64,000 nucleotides of DNA from Ramlibacter monticola (GTDB lineage Bacteria; Pseudomonadota; Gammaproteobacteria; Burkholderiales; Burkholderiaceae_C): NCBI RefSeq assembly GCF_016722785.1, contig NZ_JAEQNE010000001.1:930001-994000 (forward strand), read 5' to 3'. The notes under the pieces are model-generated. The model was not told where the DNA came from. It saw only the letters and a list, made by a program, of their open reading frames with translations, and did no database searches. Numbering within the stretch: the first letter of the stretch is position 1; every line of letters begins with the position of its first letter. Below, one piece after another: positions 26,907-33,906 of the stretch. Both the position numbers and the translations under genes were made by a program.

Positions 26907-27821
26907 GTGCATTTTGTCCAGCTCCTCCTTCCCGACTTCGCCCTGATCCTCTGCGGCTACCTCGTGTGCCGCTACACGGCCCTGAACCGCACCGTCTGGG
27001 AGCAGGTGGAGAGCCTGGTGTACTTCTTCCTCTTCCCGGTGCTGCTGTTCCAGTCGATCGTGCGCAGCCCGCTGGACCTGGGCGCCGCGTCCAACCTGAT
27101 GGCCGCCGGCCTGCTGCTGGGGCTGGGCGGCATCGCCCTCGCCTATGCCGTGCCGCACCTGCCGGGGCTGGCCCGCGTGGTCGACCCGCGCGAGCACGCC
27201 GGCGCGGCGCAGGTGGCCTTTCGGTTCAATTCCTTCATCGGGCTCGCGCTCGCGGAGCGGCTGGCCGGGCCGCAGGGGCTGCTGCTGATCGCGGTGCTGA
27301 TCGGGGTCTGCGTGCCGCTGTTCAACGTCGGGGCCGTGTGGCCGATGGCCCGGCACGGCCGCACCGGCTTCGGTCGGGCGCTGCTGCGCAACCCGCTGAT
27401 CATCGCCACCGCGCTGGGCCTGGCCGCGAACCTGGCGGGCTTCCGCGTGCCGGCGTGGATGGAACCGAGCGTCAACCGGGTGGGCGGCGCCTCGATTCCG
27501 CTCGGCCTGATGGCCGCTGGCGCCGGCATGCAGTTGGGCCACCTCGCGCAGCAGAAGGCGCTGGCGGCCGCGCTGCTCGCGATCCGGCACCTGCTGCTGC
27601 CCCTGCTGGCCGCCCTGCTCGCCCGCGGGCTGCGCCTGGATGGCGCCCAGACGGTCGTCCTGCTGCTGTTTTCCGCCCTGCCCACCGCCTCCAGCTGCTA
27701 CGTGCTGGCCTCGCGCATGGGTTACAACGGTCCTTATGTCGCCGCCCTTGTGACACTCTCCACGATTTTGGGCATGGCGAGCCTGCCTTTTGCACTCGGG
27801 GTCCTCCTTTCGGCTACCTGA
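26907..27821 (+). CDS. AEC (auxin efflux carrier) family transporter
   Basis: This 304-residue membrane protein has about ten hydrophobic segments and the AEC pattern: an N-terminal FVQLLLPDFALILCGYLVCRY, LVYFFLFPVLLFQSI, a mid-chain NPLIIATALGLAANLAG that opens the second repeat, PLGLMAAGAGMQL, and the C-terminal LFSALPTASSCYVLASRMGYN. Relatives export organic acids, malonate or auxin-like compounds. The substrate is unknown. The start is GTG at 26907, the first start after a non-membrane stretch. A longer frame from 26772 lacks a signal and overlaps the Bug promoter region. Confidence 0.88.
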   Translation: MHFVQLLLPDFALILCGYLVCRYTALNRTVWEQVESLVYFFLFPVLLFQSIVRSPLDLGAASNLMAAGLLLGLGGIALAYAVPHLPGLARVVDPREHAGAAQVAFRFNSFIGLALAERLAGPQGLLLIAVLIGVCVPLFNVGAVWPMARHGRTGFGRALLRNPLIIATALGLAANLAGFRVPAWMEPSVNRVGGASIPLGLMAAGAGMQLGHLAQQKALAAALLAIRHLLLPLLAALLARGLRLDGAQTVVLLLFSALPTASSCYVLASRMGYNGPYVAALVTLSTILGMASLPFALGVLLSAT

Positions 27822-27856
27822 GCCGTTTACGATGCGAGGATCGTTTGGAGAGCGGG

Positions 27857-28363
27857 ATGAACAACAAGAACGTGCCCGCGCTGCTCGGTGCCCTGGCCTG
27901 CGCGCTGGCCGTACCGGCTTCCGCGGCTCTTTTCCGATGCGGCAACGTCTTCCAGGACCGCCCTTGCGAGGCCGCGTCCGCGCAGGAGGCCGTGCGGCCG
28001 GGGCGCGGCGCGTCAGCCGCCGGGGCGCCTGTCACCCAGCGCGCCGCCAGCGCGGCGTCCGCCAGCGCGGCGTCCACCCCCGCGGCGTCCAGCCCCGCGG
28101 CGTCCACGGCGCTGCCGGCCGGCAAGGGCGAGGAAGCCGCCGCCGTGCGGCGGGTGGCCTCCGGCAGCACCGCGGCTCCCGCCGCCGCGCCCGCCGCTAC
28201 CCCTGCCCGCAAGGGTCCGCCCAGCCTCGCCTGCCCCAACCTGCGCGAGCAGCACACCGCGATCGAAGGCCGCCTGAAGTCCGGCAGCCGCCCCGAGACG
28301 GTCCAGATGTACCAGCGGCAGCTGCGCGAGGTCGAGAAGAACCTCGTCGACGGCAACTGCTAA
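27857..28363 (+). CDS. Exported DUF4124-like protein with Ala/Ser-rich linker
   Basis: This 168-residue protein has a signal peptide (about residues 1-23, ending ASAA). A short N-terminal motif LFRCGNVFQDRPCE resembles the DUF4124 strand-hairpin, where Cys often form a disulfide. A low-complexity Ala/Ser/Pro stretch follows (about 40-125), then a compact C-terminus (LACPNLREQHTAIEGRLKSGS...VEKNLVDGNC) containing two Cys. It is probably periplasmic. Function is unknown. Its final 4 bases overlap the end of queG on the opposite strand. Confidence 0.65.
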   Translation: MNNKNVPALLGALACALAVPASAALFRCGNVFQDRPCEAASAQEAVRPGRGASAAGAPVTQRAASAASASAASTPAASSPAASTALPAGKGEEAAAVRRVASGSTAAPAAAPAATPARKGPPSLACPNLREQHTAIEGRLKSGSRPETVQMYQRQLREVEKNLVDGNC

Positions 28364-29442
28364 GCCTGCGCCAGGGCCCACTCCACGTGCTCGCGCACGA
28401 GGGCGCTGGGATGGTCGCGGCGGGCTGACAGCGCGGCCCGGATCCCCGGGTCGTCCTGCCGCCGCAGGGCGTTGCCCAGGGCGACCGCGACGTTGCGCAG
28501 CCAGCGTTCGTGGCCGATGCGCCGGATCGGGCTGCCCTCCGTGTGGCGCAGGAACTCCTCCTCGGACCACCCGAACAGCTGGGCCAGCGGCTGTCCCACC
28601 AGCGCCGGTCGCGGCGCGAAGTCCGGCAGCACCGCCGGCTGGGCGAACTTGTTCCAGGGGCAGGCCAGCTGGCAGTCGTCGCAGCCGTAGATGCGGTTGC
28701 CCATCAGGGGCCGCAATTCCGCCGGAATCGGGCCCGGGTGCTCGATCGTGAGGTAAGAGATGCAGCGACGTGCATCCAGCCGGTAGGGCGCCACGATGGC
28801 GCCGGTCGGGCACACGTCCAGGCAGGCGCGGCAGCTGCCGCAGTGGTCTTCCACGGATTCGGTGGGCGACAGGGCCAGGTCGACGTAGACCTCGCCCAGG
28901 AAGAACATGGAGCCGCCTTCGCGGTTCAGCACCAGCGTGTGGCGGCCGCGCCAGCCCTGGCCGCTGCGCGCGGCCAGCTCCACTTCGAGCACCGGAGCGG
29001 AGTCGGTGAAGACGCGGTGCCCGAAGGGCCCCACCGCCCCCTCGATGCGCTCCGACAGCTTCTGCAGCCGCCCCCGCAGGACCTTGTGGTAGTCGCGGCC
29101 CCGCGCATAAAGGGAAACAATCCCTTCACGCGGTCTTTGCAATCGTTCGAATTCAATGGCCTGCCAGCCCTCCGGCGCCGCGGGCAGGTAATCCATGCGG
29201 GCGGTGATGACGCTCACCGTGCCCGGAACCAGTTCGGCCGGGCGGGCGCGCCGCACCCCATGGTTCTCCATGTAGGCCATTTCGCCGTGAAATCCGTTGG
29301 CAAGCCATGCGATCAGTCCGGGTTCGGCGCTGGAGAGGTCGACGCCGGCCACTCCGATTTGGGAAAATCCCAGCTCGCCCGCCCATTGCCGTATCCGGGC
29401 CAGCAGGACTTGAGCATCGAATTGAACGCTGTCGACCGTCAC
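28360..29442 (-). CDS. queG: Epoxyqueuosine reductase
   Basis: This 360-residue cobalamin-dependent enzyme makes queuosine in tRNA by reducing epoxyqueuosine. Two [4Fe-4S] clusters are ligated by C201, C204, C207 and C211 (CGSCRACLDVCPTG) and by C227, C254, C257 and C261 (RRCISY, CDDCQLACPW). The N-terminal half holds the cobalamin-binding fold, and the C-terminal HEAT-like repeat ends near residue 355. The start is GTG at 29442, 15 bases from the divergent tsaE start. The queG/tsaE/amiC arrangement is typical of betaproteobacteria. Confidence 0.95.
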   Translation of the reverse strand: MTVDSVQFDAQVLLARIRQWAGELGFSQIGVAGVDLSSAEPGLIAWLANGFHGEMAYMENHGVRRARPAELVPGTVSVITARMDYLPAAPEGWQAIEFERLQRPREGIVSLYARGRDYHKVLRGRLQKLSERIEGAVGPFGHRVFTDSAPVLEVELAARSGQGWRGRHTLVLNREGGSMFFLGEVYVDLALSPTESVEDHCGSCRACLDVCPTGAIVAPYRLDARRCISYLTIEHPGPIPAELRPLMGNRIYGCDDCQLACPWNKFAQPAVLPDFAPRPALVGQPLAQLFGWSEEEFLRHTEGSPIRRIGHERWLRNVAVALGNALRRQDDPGIRAALSARRDHPSALVREHVEWALAQA

Positions 29443-29457
29443 CCGCCGATTGTAGGA

Positions 29458-29916
29458 ATGGACTCCCGCCCCCTGCTGTGGGCGGGCGAGGAGGACACCC
29501 GCGCGTTCGCCGAGCGGCTGGCCGCCCGGCCCGCCATCGCCGATGCCTTCATCGCCCTGCATGGTGACCTGGGCGCGGGCAAGACGACCCTGGTGCGCCA
29601 CCTGCTGCGGGCCCTGGGCGCGGAGGGCCGCATCAAGTCGCCGACCTACGCGGTGGTCGAGCCCTACGAACTGCCGGCGCTGGAGGCCTGGCACTTCGAC
29701 TTCTACCGCTTCGACGATCCGCGCGAGTGGGAGGACGCCGGCTTCCGCGACATCTTCGCCGGCCCGGGGCTGAAGATCGCCGAGTGGCCGCTGAAGGCCG
29801 CCGGGCTGCTGCCCGTGGCGGACCTGGACATCCACCTCGCGCTGGCCGAGGACGACGCGCACCGGCGCGTGAGCCTGCGCGCCAACACGCTGCGCGGCGC
29901 GGAGCTGCTGTCGTGA
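29458..29916 (+). CDS. tsaE: tRNA threonylcarbamoyladenosine ATPase TsaE
   Basis: This 152-residue P-loop ATPase of the t6A37 tRNA modification complex (TsaB/D/E) has Walker A GDLGAGKTTL (residues 37-46), then SPTYAVVEPYELPA and HFDFYRF, which mark the family, and a C-terminal beta strand. It binds TsaD and resets it after each turnover. Its stop overlaps the amiC start. It is divergent from queG across 15 bases, so the promoter is inside one or the other gene. Confidence 0.95.
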   Translation: MDSRPLLWAGEEDTRAFAERLAARPAIADAFIALHGDLGAGKTTLVRHLLRALGAEGRIKSPTYAVVEPYELPALEAWHFDFYRFDDPREWEDAGFRDIFAGPGLKIAEWPLKAAGLLPVADLDIHLALAEDDAHRRVSLRANTLRGAELLS

Positions 29917-31241
29917 TGCAGCGCCGCCGGCTCCTGCAGGGCAGCGTGGTGCTGATGCTCGGCGCGCACCAGATCGCGCACGGCGCCACCATCCTCGCCG
30001 TGCGCCTGTGGCCGGCGCCCGAGTACACCCGCCTGACCATCGAATCGGACGGGCTGCTCGCCAGCAGCATGGTGAGCTCGCCGGAGCGGGTCGCGCTGGA
30101 CCTGCGGGGCATCACGCTCGACGCCACGCTGCGCGAGCTGGTCGCCAAGGTGAAGGCGGACGACCCGTACATCGCCGGCATCCGCGTGCTGCAGCACGCC
30201 GCCGGCGTGGTGCGCCTGCAGGTGGACCTGAAGCAGCCCGCCCTGCCCCAGCTGTTCCACCTCCAGCCCGTGGCCGCCTACAAGAACCGCCTGGTGGTCG
30301 ACCTCTACCCGCACAAGCCGGTCGACCCCCTGGAAGCGCTGATCGCCGAGCGCATGAAGGAAAAGCCTTCGTCCGGCTCCACCGCCCCGGCGCCGTTCGC
30401 GGCGGCCGAAGCGGAGGACCCGCTCGGCGACCTGATCGTGCAGCGCACGCAGCGCCCGGCGCGGGCCACCGTGCAGGCCTCCGAAGTGGCGCGCCCCGCG
30501 CTGGCCCGGGCCAAGACCGACCGCCTGATCATCGTGGCGCTCGACCCCGGCCACGGCGGCGAGGATCCGGGCGCCGTCGGCCCCGGCGGCACGCGCGAGA
30601 AAGACGTCGTGCTGCAGATCGGTCACCTGCTGCGCGAGCGCATCAACGACCTCACCATCAACGGCAACCCCATGCGCGCCTACATGACGCGCGACGCCGA
30701 TTTCTTCGTGCCGCTGCACGTGCGCGTCGACAAGGCCCGGCGCGTGCAGGCGGACCTGTTCGTGAGCGTCCATGCCGATGCCTTCATGACGCCCACCGCG
30801 CGCGGCGCCAGCGTGTTCGCCCTGAGCCACAACGGCGCCTCCAGCACCGCGGCGCGCTGGATGGCCGACCGCGAGAACAAGGCGGACCTGATCGGCGGCA
30901 TCAACATCAAGTCGCAGGACCTGCACGTGTCGCGCGCCCTGCTGGACATGAGCACCACCGCGCAGATCAAGGACAGCCTCAAGCTCGGAAGCGAGCTGCT
31001 GGGCGAGATCGGCGGCGTCGGGCGGCTGCACAAGGGCCAGGTCGAACAGGCGGGCTTCGCGGTGCTGAAGGCGCCGGACATCCCCAGCGTGCTGGTGGAG
31101 ACGGCCTTCATCAGCAACCCCGAGGAAGAACAGAAGCTGCGCAGCCCCGAATACCAGGAGCAGCTGGCGAGCGCCCTGGTGCGCGGCATCGAGCGCTACT
31201 TCGCGCGCAACCCGCCGCTCGCGCGCAACCGCCCGCTCTGA
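29916..31241 (+). CDS. amiC: N-acetylmuramoyl-L-alanine amidase, AmiC type
   Basis: This 441-residue periplasmic amidase splits daughter cells by cutting peptide side chains from peptidoglycan. An RRRLLQG motif at the N-terminus suggests Tat export. The AMIN septum-targeting domain lies at about residues 25-130, then a Ser/Pro/Ala linker, then Amidase_3 (about 205-430). Its zinc-site residues are in DPGHGGEDPG, SVHADAFMTP and the catalytic Glu in VETAFISNPEEE. The start is ATG at 29916 (a GTG three bases earlier is also possible). It is coupled to tsaE. Confidence 0.94.
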   Translation: MQRRRLLQGSVVLMLGAHQIAHGATILAVRLWPAPEYTRLTIESDGLLASSMVSSPERVALDLRGITLDATLRELVAKVKADDPYIAGIRVLQHAAGVVRLQVDLKQPALPQLFHLQPVAAYKNRLVVDLYPHKPVDPLEALIAERMKEKPSSGSTAPAPFAAAEAEDPLGDLIVQRTQRPARATVQASEVARPALARAKTDRLIIVALDPGHGGEDPGAVGPGGTREKDVVLQIGHLLRERINDLTINGNPMRAYMTRDADFFVPLHVRVDKARRVQADLFVSVHADAFMTPTARGASVFALSHNGASSTAARWMADRENKADLIGGINIKSQDLHVSRALLDMSTTAQIKDSLKLGSELLGEIGGVGRLHKGQVEQAGFAVLKAPDIPSVLVETAFISNPEEEQKLRSPEYQEQLASALVRGIERYFARNPPLARNRPL

Positions 31242-31413
31242 GCGCGCCCTCGCGGGCCGCTTGCTGCCGCGCCTCCCTCCCCCCTCATGGATTGCTGCGG
31301 GCAGACGACAGCCCGCTTCGCGGGGCTCCTACAGCCCGCCCTGGTGCTTCTTTTTACATTCACTGGCACAGGTTGCCGCGCCTCCAGCGGTTGAAAGAAA
31401 TCAAGGGGATCGC

Positions 31414-31620
31414 ATGAAGACCAAGATCATCTCCGCGGCTGTCCTGGCCGCTTCGCTCCTGGGCCTCGGTGGCTGTGCCTCGATGGACCGCACCACCGTC
31501 GGCACCGTGGGCGGCGCCGTGGTCGGCGGCCTGGTGGGCAGCGCGGTGGGCGGCACCGGCGCGACCATCCTCGGCGCGGCGGCCGGCGGCTACCTGGGCA
31601 ACCAGGCCGCGAAGCGCTGA
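31414..31620 (+). CDS. Short glycine-zipper lipoprotein (copy 1)
   Basis: This 68-residue lipoprotein has a signal ending in the lipobox LGGC (Cys21). A single glycine-zipper region follows (about residues 30-62, VGGAVVGGLVGSAVGG and ILGAAAGGYLGNQ), ending at AAKR. It has no C-terminal globular part, so it is much shorter than the 2TM protein at 2394-2891. It should embed in the outer membrane and could oligomerise through the zipper. It has a close sister at 31860-32087, and a terminator 19 bases downstream. Confidence 0.85.
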   Translation: MKTKIISAAVLAASLLGLGGCASMDRTTVGTVGGAVVGGLVGSAVGGTGATILGAAAGGYLGNQAAKR

Positions 31621-31638
31621 GCCCGCACCGGCACAGCC

Positions 31639-31670
31639 AATGGGGTCACGCGAGTGACCCCATTTTCTTT
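31639..31670 (+). terminator. Rho-independent terminator of glycine-zipper copy 1
   Basis: A perfect 11-bp stem (31639-31649 with 31654-31664) has a four-base loop GCGA and is followed by TTCTTT. It contains GGGGTCAC, so it could also be related to repeat units of the GGGGTCA type, but the stem plus T-tract is enough to call a terminator. Confidence 0.85.
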
Positions 31671-31859
31671 GGCCCTTCGCGATGCAATGTGCGATACGTG
31701 GAGTGACGGCGTGGACGTACTTCGTGCGCCCACAGTACGCCTGCACGATGCGGTGAACGTCTCCTACAGCCCGGCAGAGCCCCGGTACCTAAAGTGATTG
31801 GCACACGTTGGCCGCCATCCTGCGGCCGTCGGACAACTCGATTCTGGAAGGGTTATGCC

Positions 31860-32087
31860 ATGAAGACGAAGTTCATTTCCGCGGCTGTTCTGGCCGCTTC
31901 CCTGCTGGGCCTCGGCGGCTGCGCCGGCATGAGCGATCGCCAGGCGGTCGGCACCGTGGGCGGTGCGGTGGTGGGTGGCCTGGTCGGTAACGCCGTTGGC
32001 GGCACCGGCGCGACCGTCCTCGGCGCGGGCGCCGGCGCGTTGCTGGGCAACCAGGCGACCAAGCCCGGCGGCATGCTGAACCGCTAA
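31860..32087 (+). CDS. Short glycine-zipper lipoprotein (copy 2)
   Basis: This 75-residue lipoprotein is very similar to copy 1 in signal (MKTKFISAAVLAASLLGLGGC, lipobox LGGC) and zipper (VGGAVVGGLVGNAVGG, VLGAGAGALLGNQ), with a distinct tail TKPGGMLNR. The upstream regions of both copies also share CTCCTACAGCCCG followed by a GGCACA(G/C)GTTG block. This indicates a duplication of gene plus promoter. The start at 31860 is chosen because it begins the signal peptide. Its last four bases overlap the end of the oxygenase beta-subunit gene on the opposite strand. Confidence 0.85.
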   Translation: MKTKFISAAVLAASLLGLGGCAGMSDRQAVGTVGGAVVGGLVGNAVGGTGATVLGAGAGALLGNQATKPGGMLNR

Positions 32088-32563
32088 ATGGGGTAGATCA
32101 GCGAGTTGAGCACCATCTCGCTGTCGTACACGCACAGCCGGCTGGCCAGTTTCAGGCCGGCCGGCGTGCATTCGATCTCGTCGATGTAGCGCCCCACGTT
32201 GTAGACCTCGCTCGCGTCGCCGGGCCGGGTGCGGAACACCGCATAGTGGGCCTGGGCGCGGACCCGCCCCTCGCTTCCTTCCCCCAGCACCTGCGCGGGA
32301 CCCACCACGTGCCGCGTGTAGTACGGCCCGTGGTAGATGGTCTGCGTGATGCCGTAGACCCGGTCCTTCATCATCCCCTGCCCCTCCAGCGCGATCAGCG
32401 CCAGGGGCAGCCCGCGGTCGAAGTTCTCCCGCGCCTGCAGCTTGTACAGGCCCTCCGGCAGGAAGAAGCCGGGCCAGTCGTCGAAGCGGCGTTCGTCCAG
32501 CGCCGCGGCATAGCCGGCGTTCAGTTCGTCGATCTCCAGGCGCAGCAGCAGGCGCTCATTCAT
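32084..32563 (-). CDS. Aromatic-ring-hydroxylating oxygenase, beta (small) subunit
   Basis: This 159-residue protein has the scytalone-dehydratase/NTF2-like fold of ring-hydroxylating dioxygenase beta subunits (RLEIDELNAGYAAALDERRFDDWPGFF; YYTRHVVGPAQV; HYAVFRTRPG; VYNVGRYIDEIE). It has no catalytic metal and stabilises the hexamer with the alpha subunit. The start at 32563 overlaps the alpha-subunit stop by four bases. No ferredoxin or reductase gene is next to it, so electrons must come from proteins encoded elsewhere. Confidence 0.9.
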   Translation of the reverse strand: MNERLLLRLEIDELNAGYAAALDERRFDDWPGFFLPEGLYKLQARENFDRGLPLALIALEGQGMMKDRVYGITQTIYHGPYYTRHVVGPAQVLGEGSEGRVRAQAHYAVFRTRPGDASEVYNVGRYIDEIECTPAGLKLASRLCVYDSEMVLNSLIYPI

Positions 32564-33897
32564 ACGCCCATCACCTTGCGCCAGTAGGCGTACATGCTGC
32601 GGATCAGCGTCTCGGTCACCATGTGCTCGGTGCCCTGCGTGTCGGTGCCCCCCAGTTCGCACAACGTCTCGCCGCCCTCGCCCCACTGGCGGAAGCCGTC
32701 CTGGCTGAACTGGATCACTTCGCCGTCGTCGGCGCTGACGAAGCCGGCCGGCCCGAACAGGTTGGCCTGCCGCAGGCGCCGGCGCGTCATCTCCTCGCCG
32801 TCGTCGGCGAAGCCGAAGTGCGTCCAGACGAAGTCGAAGCTGCCCTCGCCGCGCGGCTGGATGTGCCGCGTCGAGAGCGAATTCACCTGCTGCTGGATGA
32901 TCAGGCTGGGGAACAGCGTGAGCATCGTGACGCTGGGCATGATCTCCGTGCCGGGATTCGAGGGATCGGGCACCTTCCACCACGGCTCCGGCACCACGTC
33001 CAGCAGGCGGTCGTCGTTCAGCGCCATGCCGGCCTTGAAGCTCGTCACGCCCTGCGTCACCGCCTTGTTCTCGCCGCCGTCGTTGCGGCGCGAGATCATC
33101 ACGGCGTGGCGGCCCTGCGCGTCCATCACCATGCGGCTCTTCTGGTCGGCGCGCCACAGGCCGAAGGTGACGAACCAGGTATGGAGCAGGCCCGGGTGGT
33201 AGGGGTCCTTGATGTTCTCCATCATCAGCTTCCAGTTGCCCGGAATGCGCTGGCGGTTGTAGCCCAGGAGCGTGAGCTTGCGGCCGGCGAAGATCCGCTC
33301 CAGCCACGGCAGCACGGCGGGCCCCAGGTACTCCTCCAGCGGCTCGGCCTCGGCGCTGAAGGTGGCGAACACGAGCCCGTGCAGCACCGCCACCCGCAGC
33401 TTCGTCAGGCCATGCTGCTTCGTGTCGAAGTCCGCCGGCATGCCGCCGTGCACGCAGGCATGGCCCTCGGCATCCGTGGCCGGCACGCCGTCCTTGAAAG
33501 GCAGGCCCGCCAGCGTCCCATCGAGCTTGTAGGTCCACTGGTGGTAGGGACAGACGAAGCTGCGCACGTTGCCGTGCGGCTGCTGGCAGAAGCGCACGCC
33601 CCGGTGGGCGCAGCGGTTCTCGACGACGCGGATCCCGTGGTCCGCCGAATTGGGGTCAGATTCCAATTTCCTCGCCACGCGGTCGCGCACCATGATCACC
33701 TGCCGCTCGCCCACCTGGCTCAGGCGGTAGTCGCCCACCTTGGGGATCTCGACTTCCAGCCCGACGTAGCTCCAGTGCGGGCCGTAGAAGATCTTCTGCA
33801 GCTCCTGCTGGTACAGCTGCGTGTCGGTATAGGCCCAGAAGGGCACGCGGCTGGAGCCGGCGCCGGCCCAGCGCGAAAGGGATTCGGGGGCGTTCAT
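32560..33897 (-). CDS. Rieske non-heme iron ring-hydroxylating oxygenase, alpha subunit
   Basis: This 445-residue catalytic subunit has Rieske [2Fe-2S] ligands C96/H98 (NRCAHRG) and C116/H119 (CPYHQW). The mononuclear iron site lies in the MENIKDPYHPGLLH stretch of the second half. Near residues 77-90, just before the Rieske ligands, a stretch KLESDPNSADH interrupts what is usually a short turn. The DNA there is a palindromic GGGGTCAGA-type repeat (33648-33669), so the Rieske domain carries an in-frame insertion. The substrate is unknown. Beta follows with a 4-base overlap. Start chosen at 33897. Confidence 0.9.
   Translation of the reverse strand: MNAPESLSRWAGAGSSRVPFWAYTDTQLYQQELQKIFYGPHWSYVGLEVEIPKVGDYRLSQVGERQVIMVRDRVARKLESDPNSADHGIRVVENRCAHRGVRFCQQPHGNVRSFVCPYHQWTYKLDGTLAGLPFKDGVPATDAEGHACVHGGMPADFDTKQHGLTKLRVAVLHGLVFATFSAEAEPLEEYLGPAVLPWLERIFAGRKLTLLGYNRQRIPGNWKLMMENIKDPYHPGLLHTWFVTFGLWRADQKSRMVMDAQGRHAVMISRRNDGGENKAVTQGVTSFKAGMALNDDRLLDVVPEPWWKVPDPSNPGTEIMPSVTMLTLFPSLIIQQQVNSLSTRHIQPRGEGSFDFVWTHFGFADDGEEMTRRRLRQANLFGPAGFVSADDGEVIQFSQDGFRQWGEGGETLCELGGTDTQGTEHMVTETLIRSMYAYWRKVMGV
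33648..33669. repeat. REP-like palindromic unit inserted in frame inside the oxygenase gene
   Basis: A 22-base unit with AATTGG/CCAATT arms (33648-33653 with 33663-33668) around GGTCAGA lies inside the Rieske domain coding sequence. It forms a short hairpin on either strand. I recall this AATTGGGGTCAGATTCC pattern as a dispersed unit in environmental proteobacteria, linked to REP-associated transposases; that recall needs a search. No second copy was noticed in this window. Confidence 0.6.
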
Positions 33898-33906
33898 GCC
33901 CTCAGT

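Noticed and set aside
31360..31385. A sigma-54 type promoter (TGGCAC...TTGC) before the first glycine-zipper lipoprotein
   Set aside because: The GG and GC doublets are only 8 and 9 bases apart in the two copies instead of 10, so the spacing is wrong for sigma-54. The block is kept as a shared upstream motif only.
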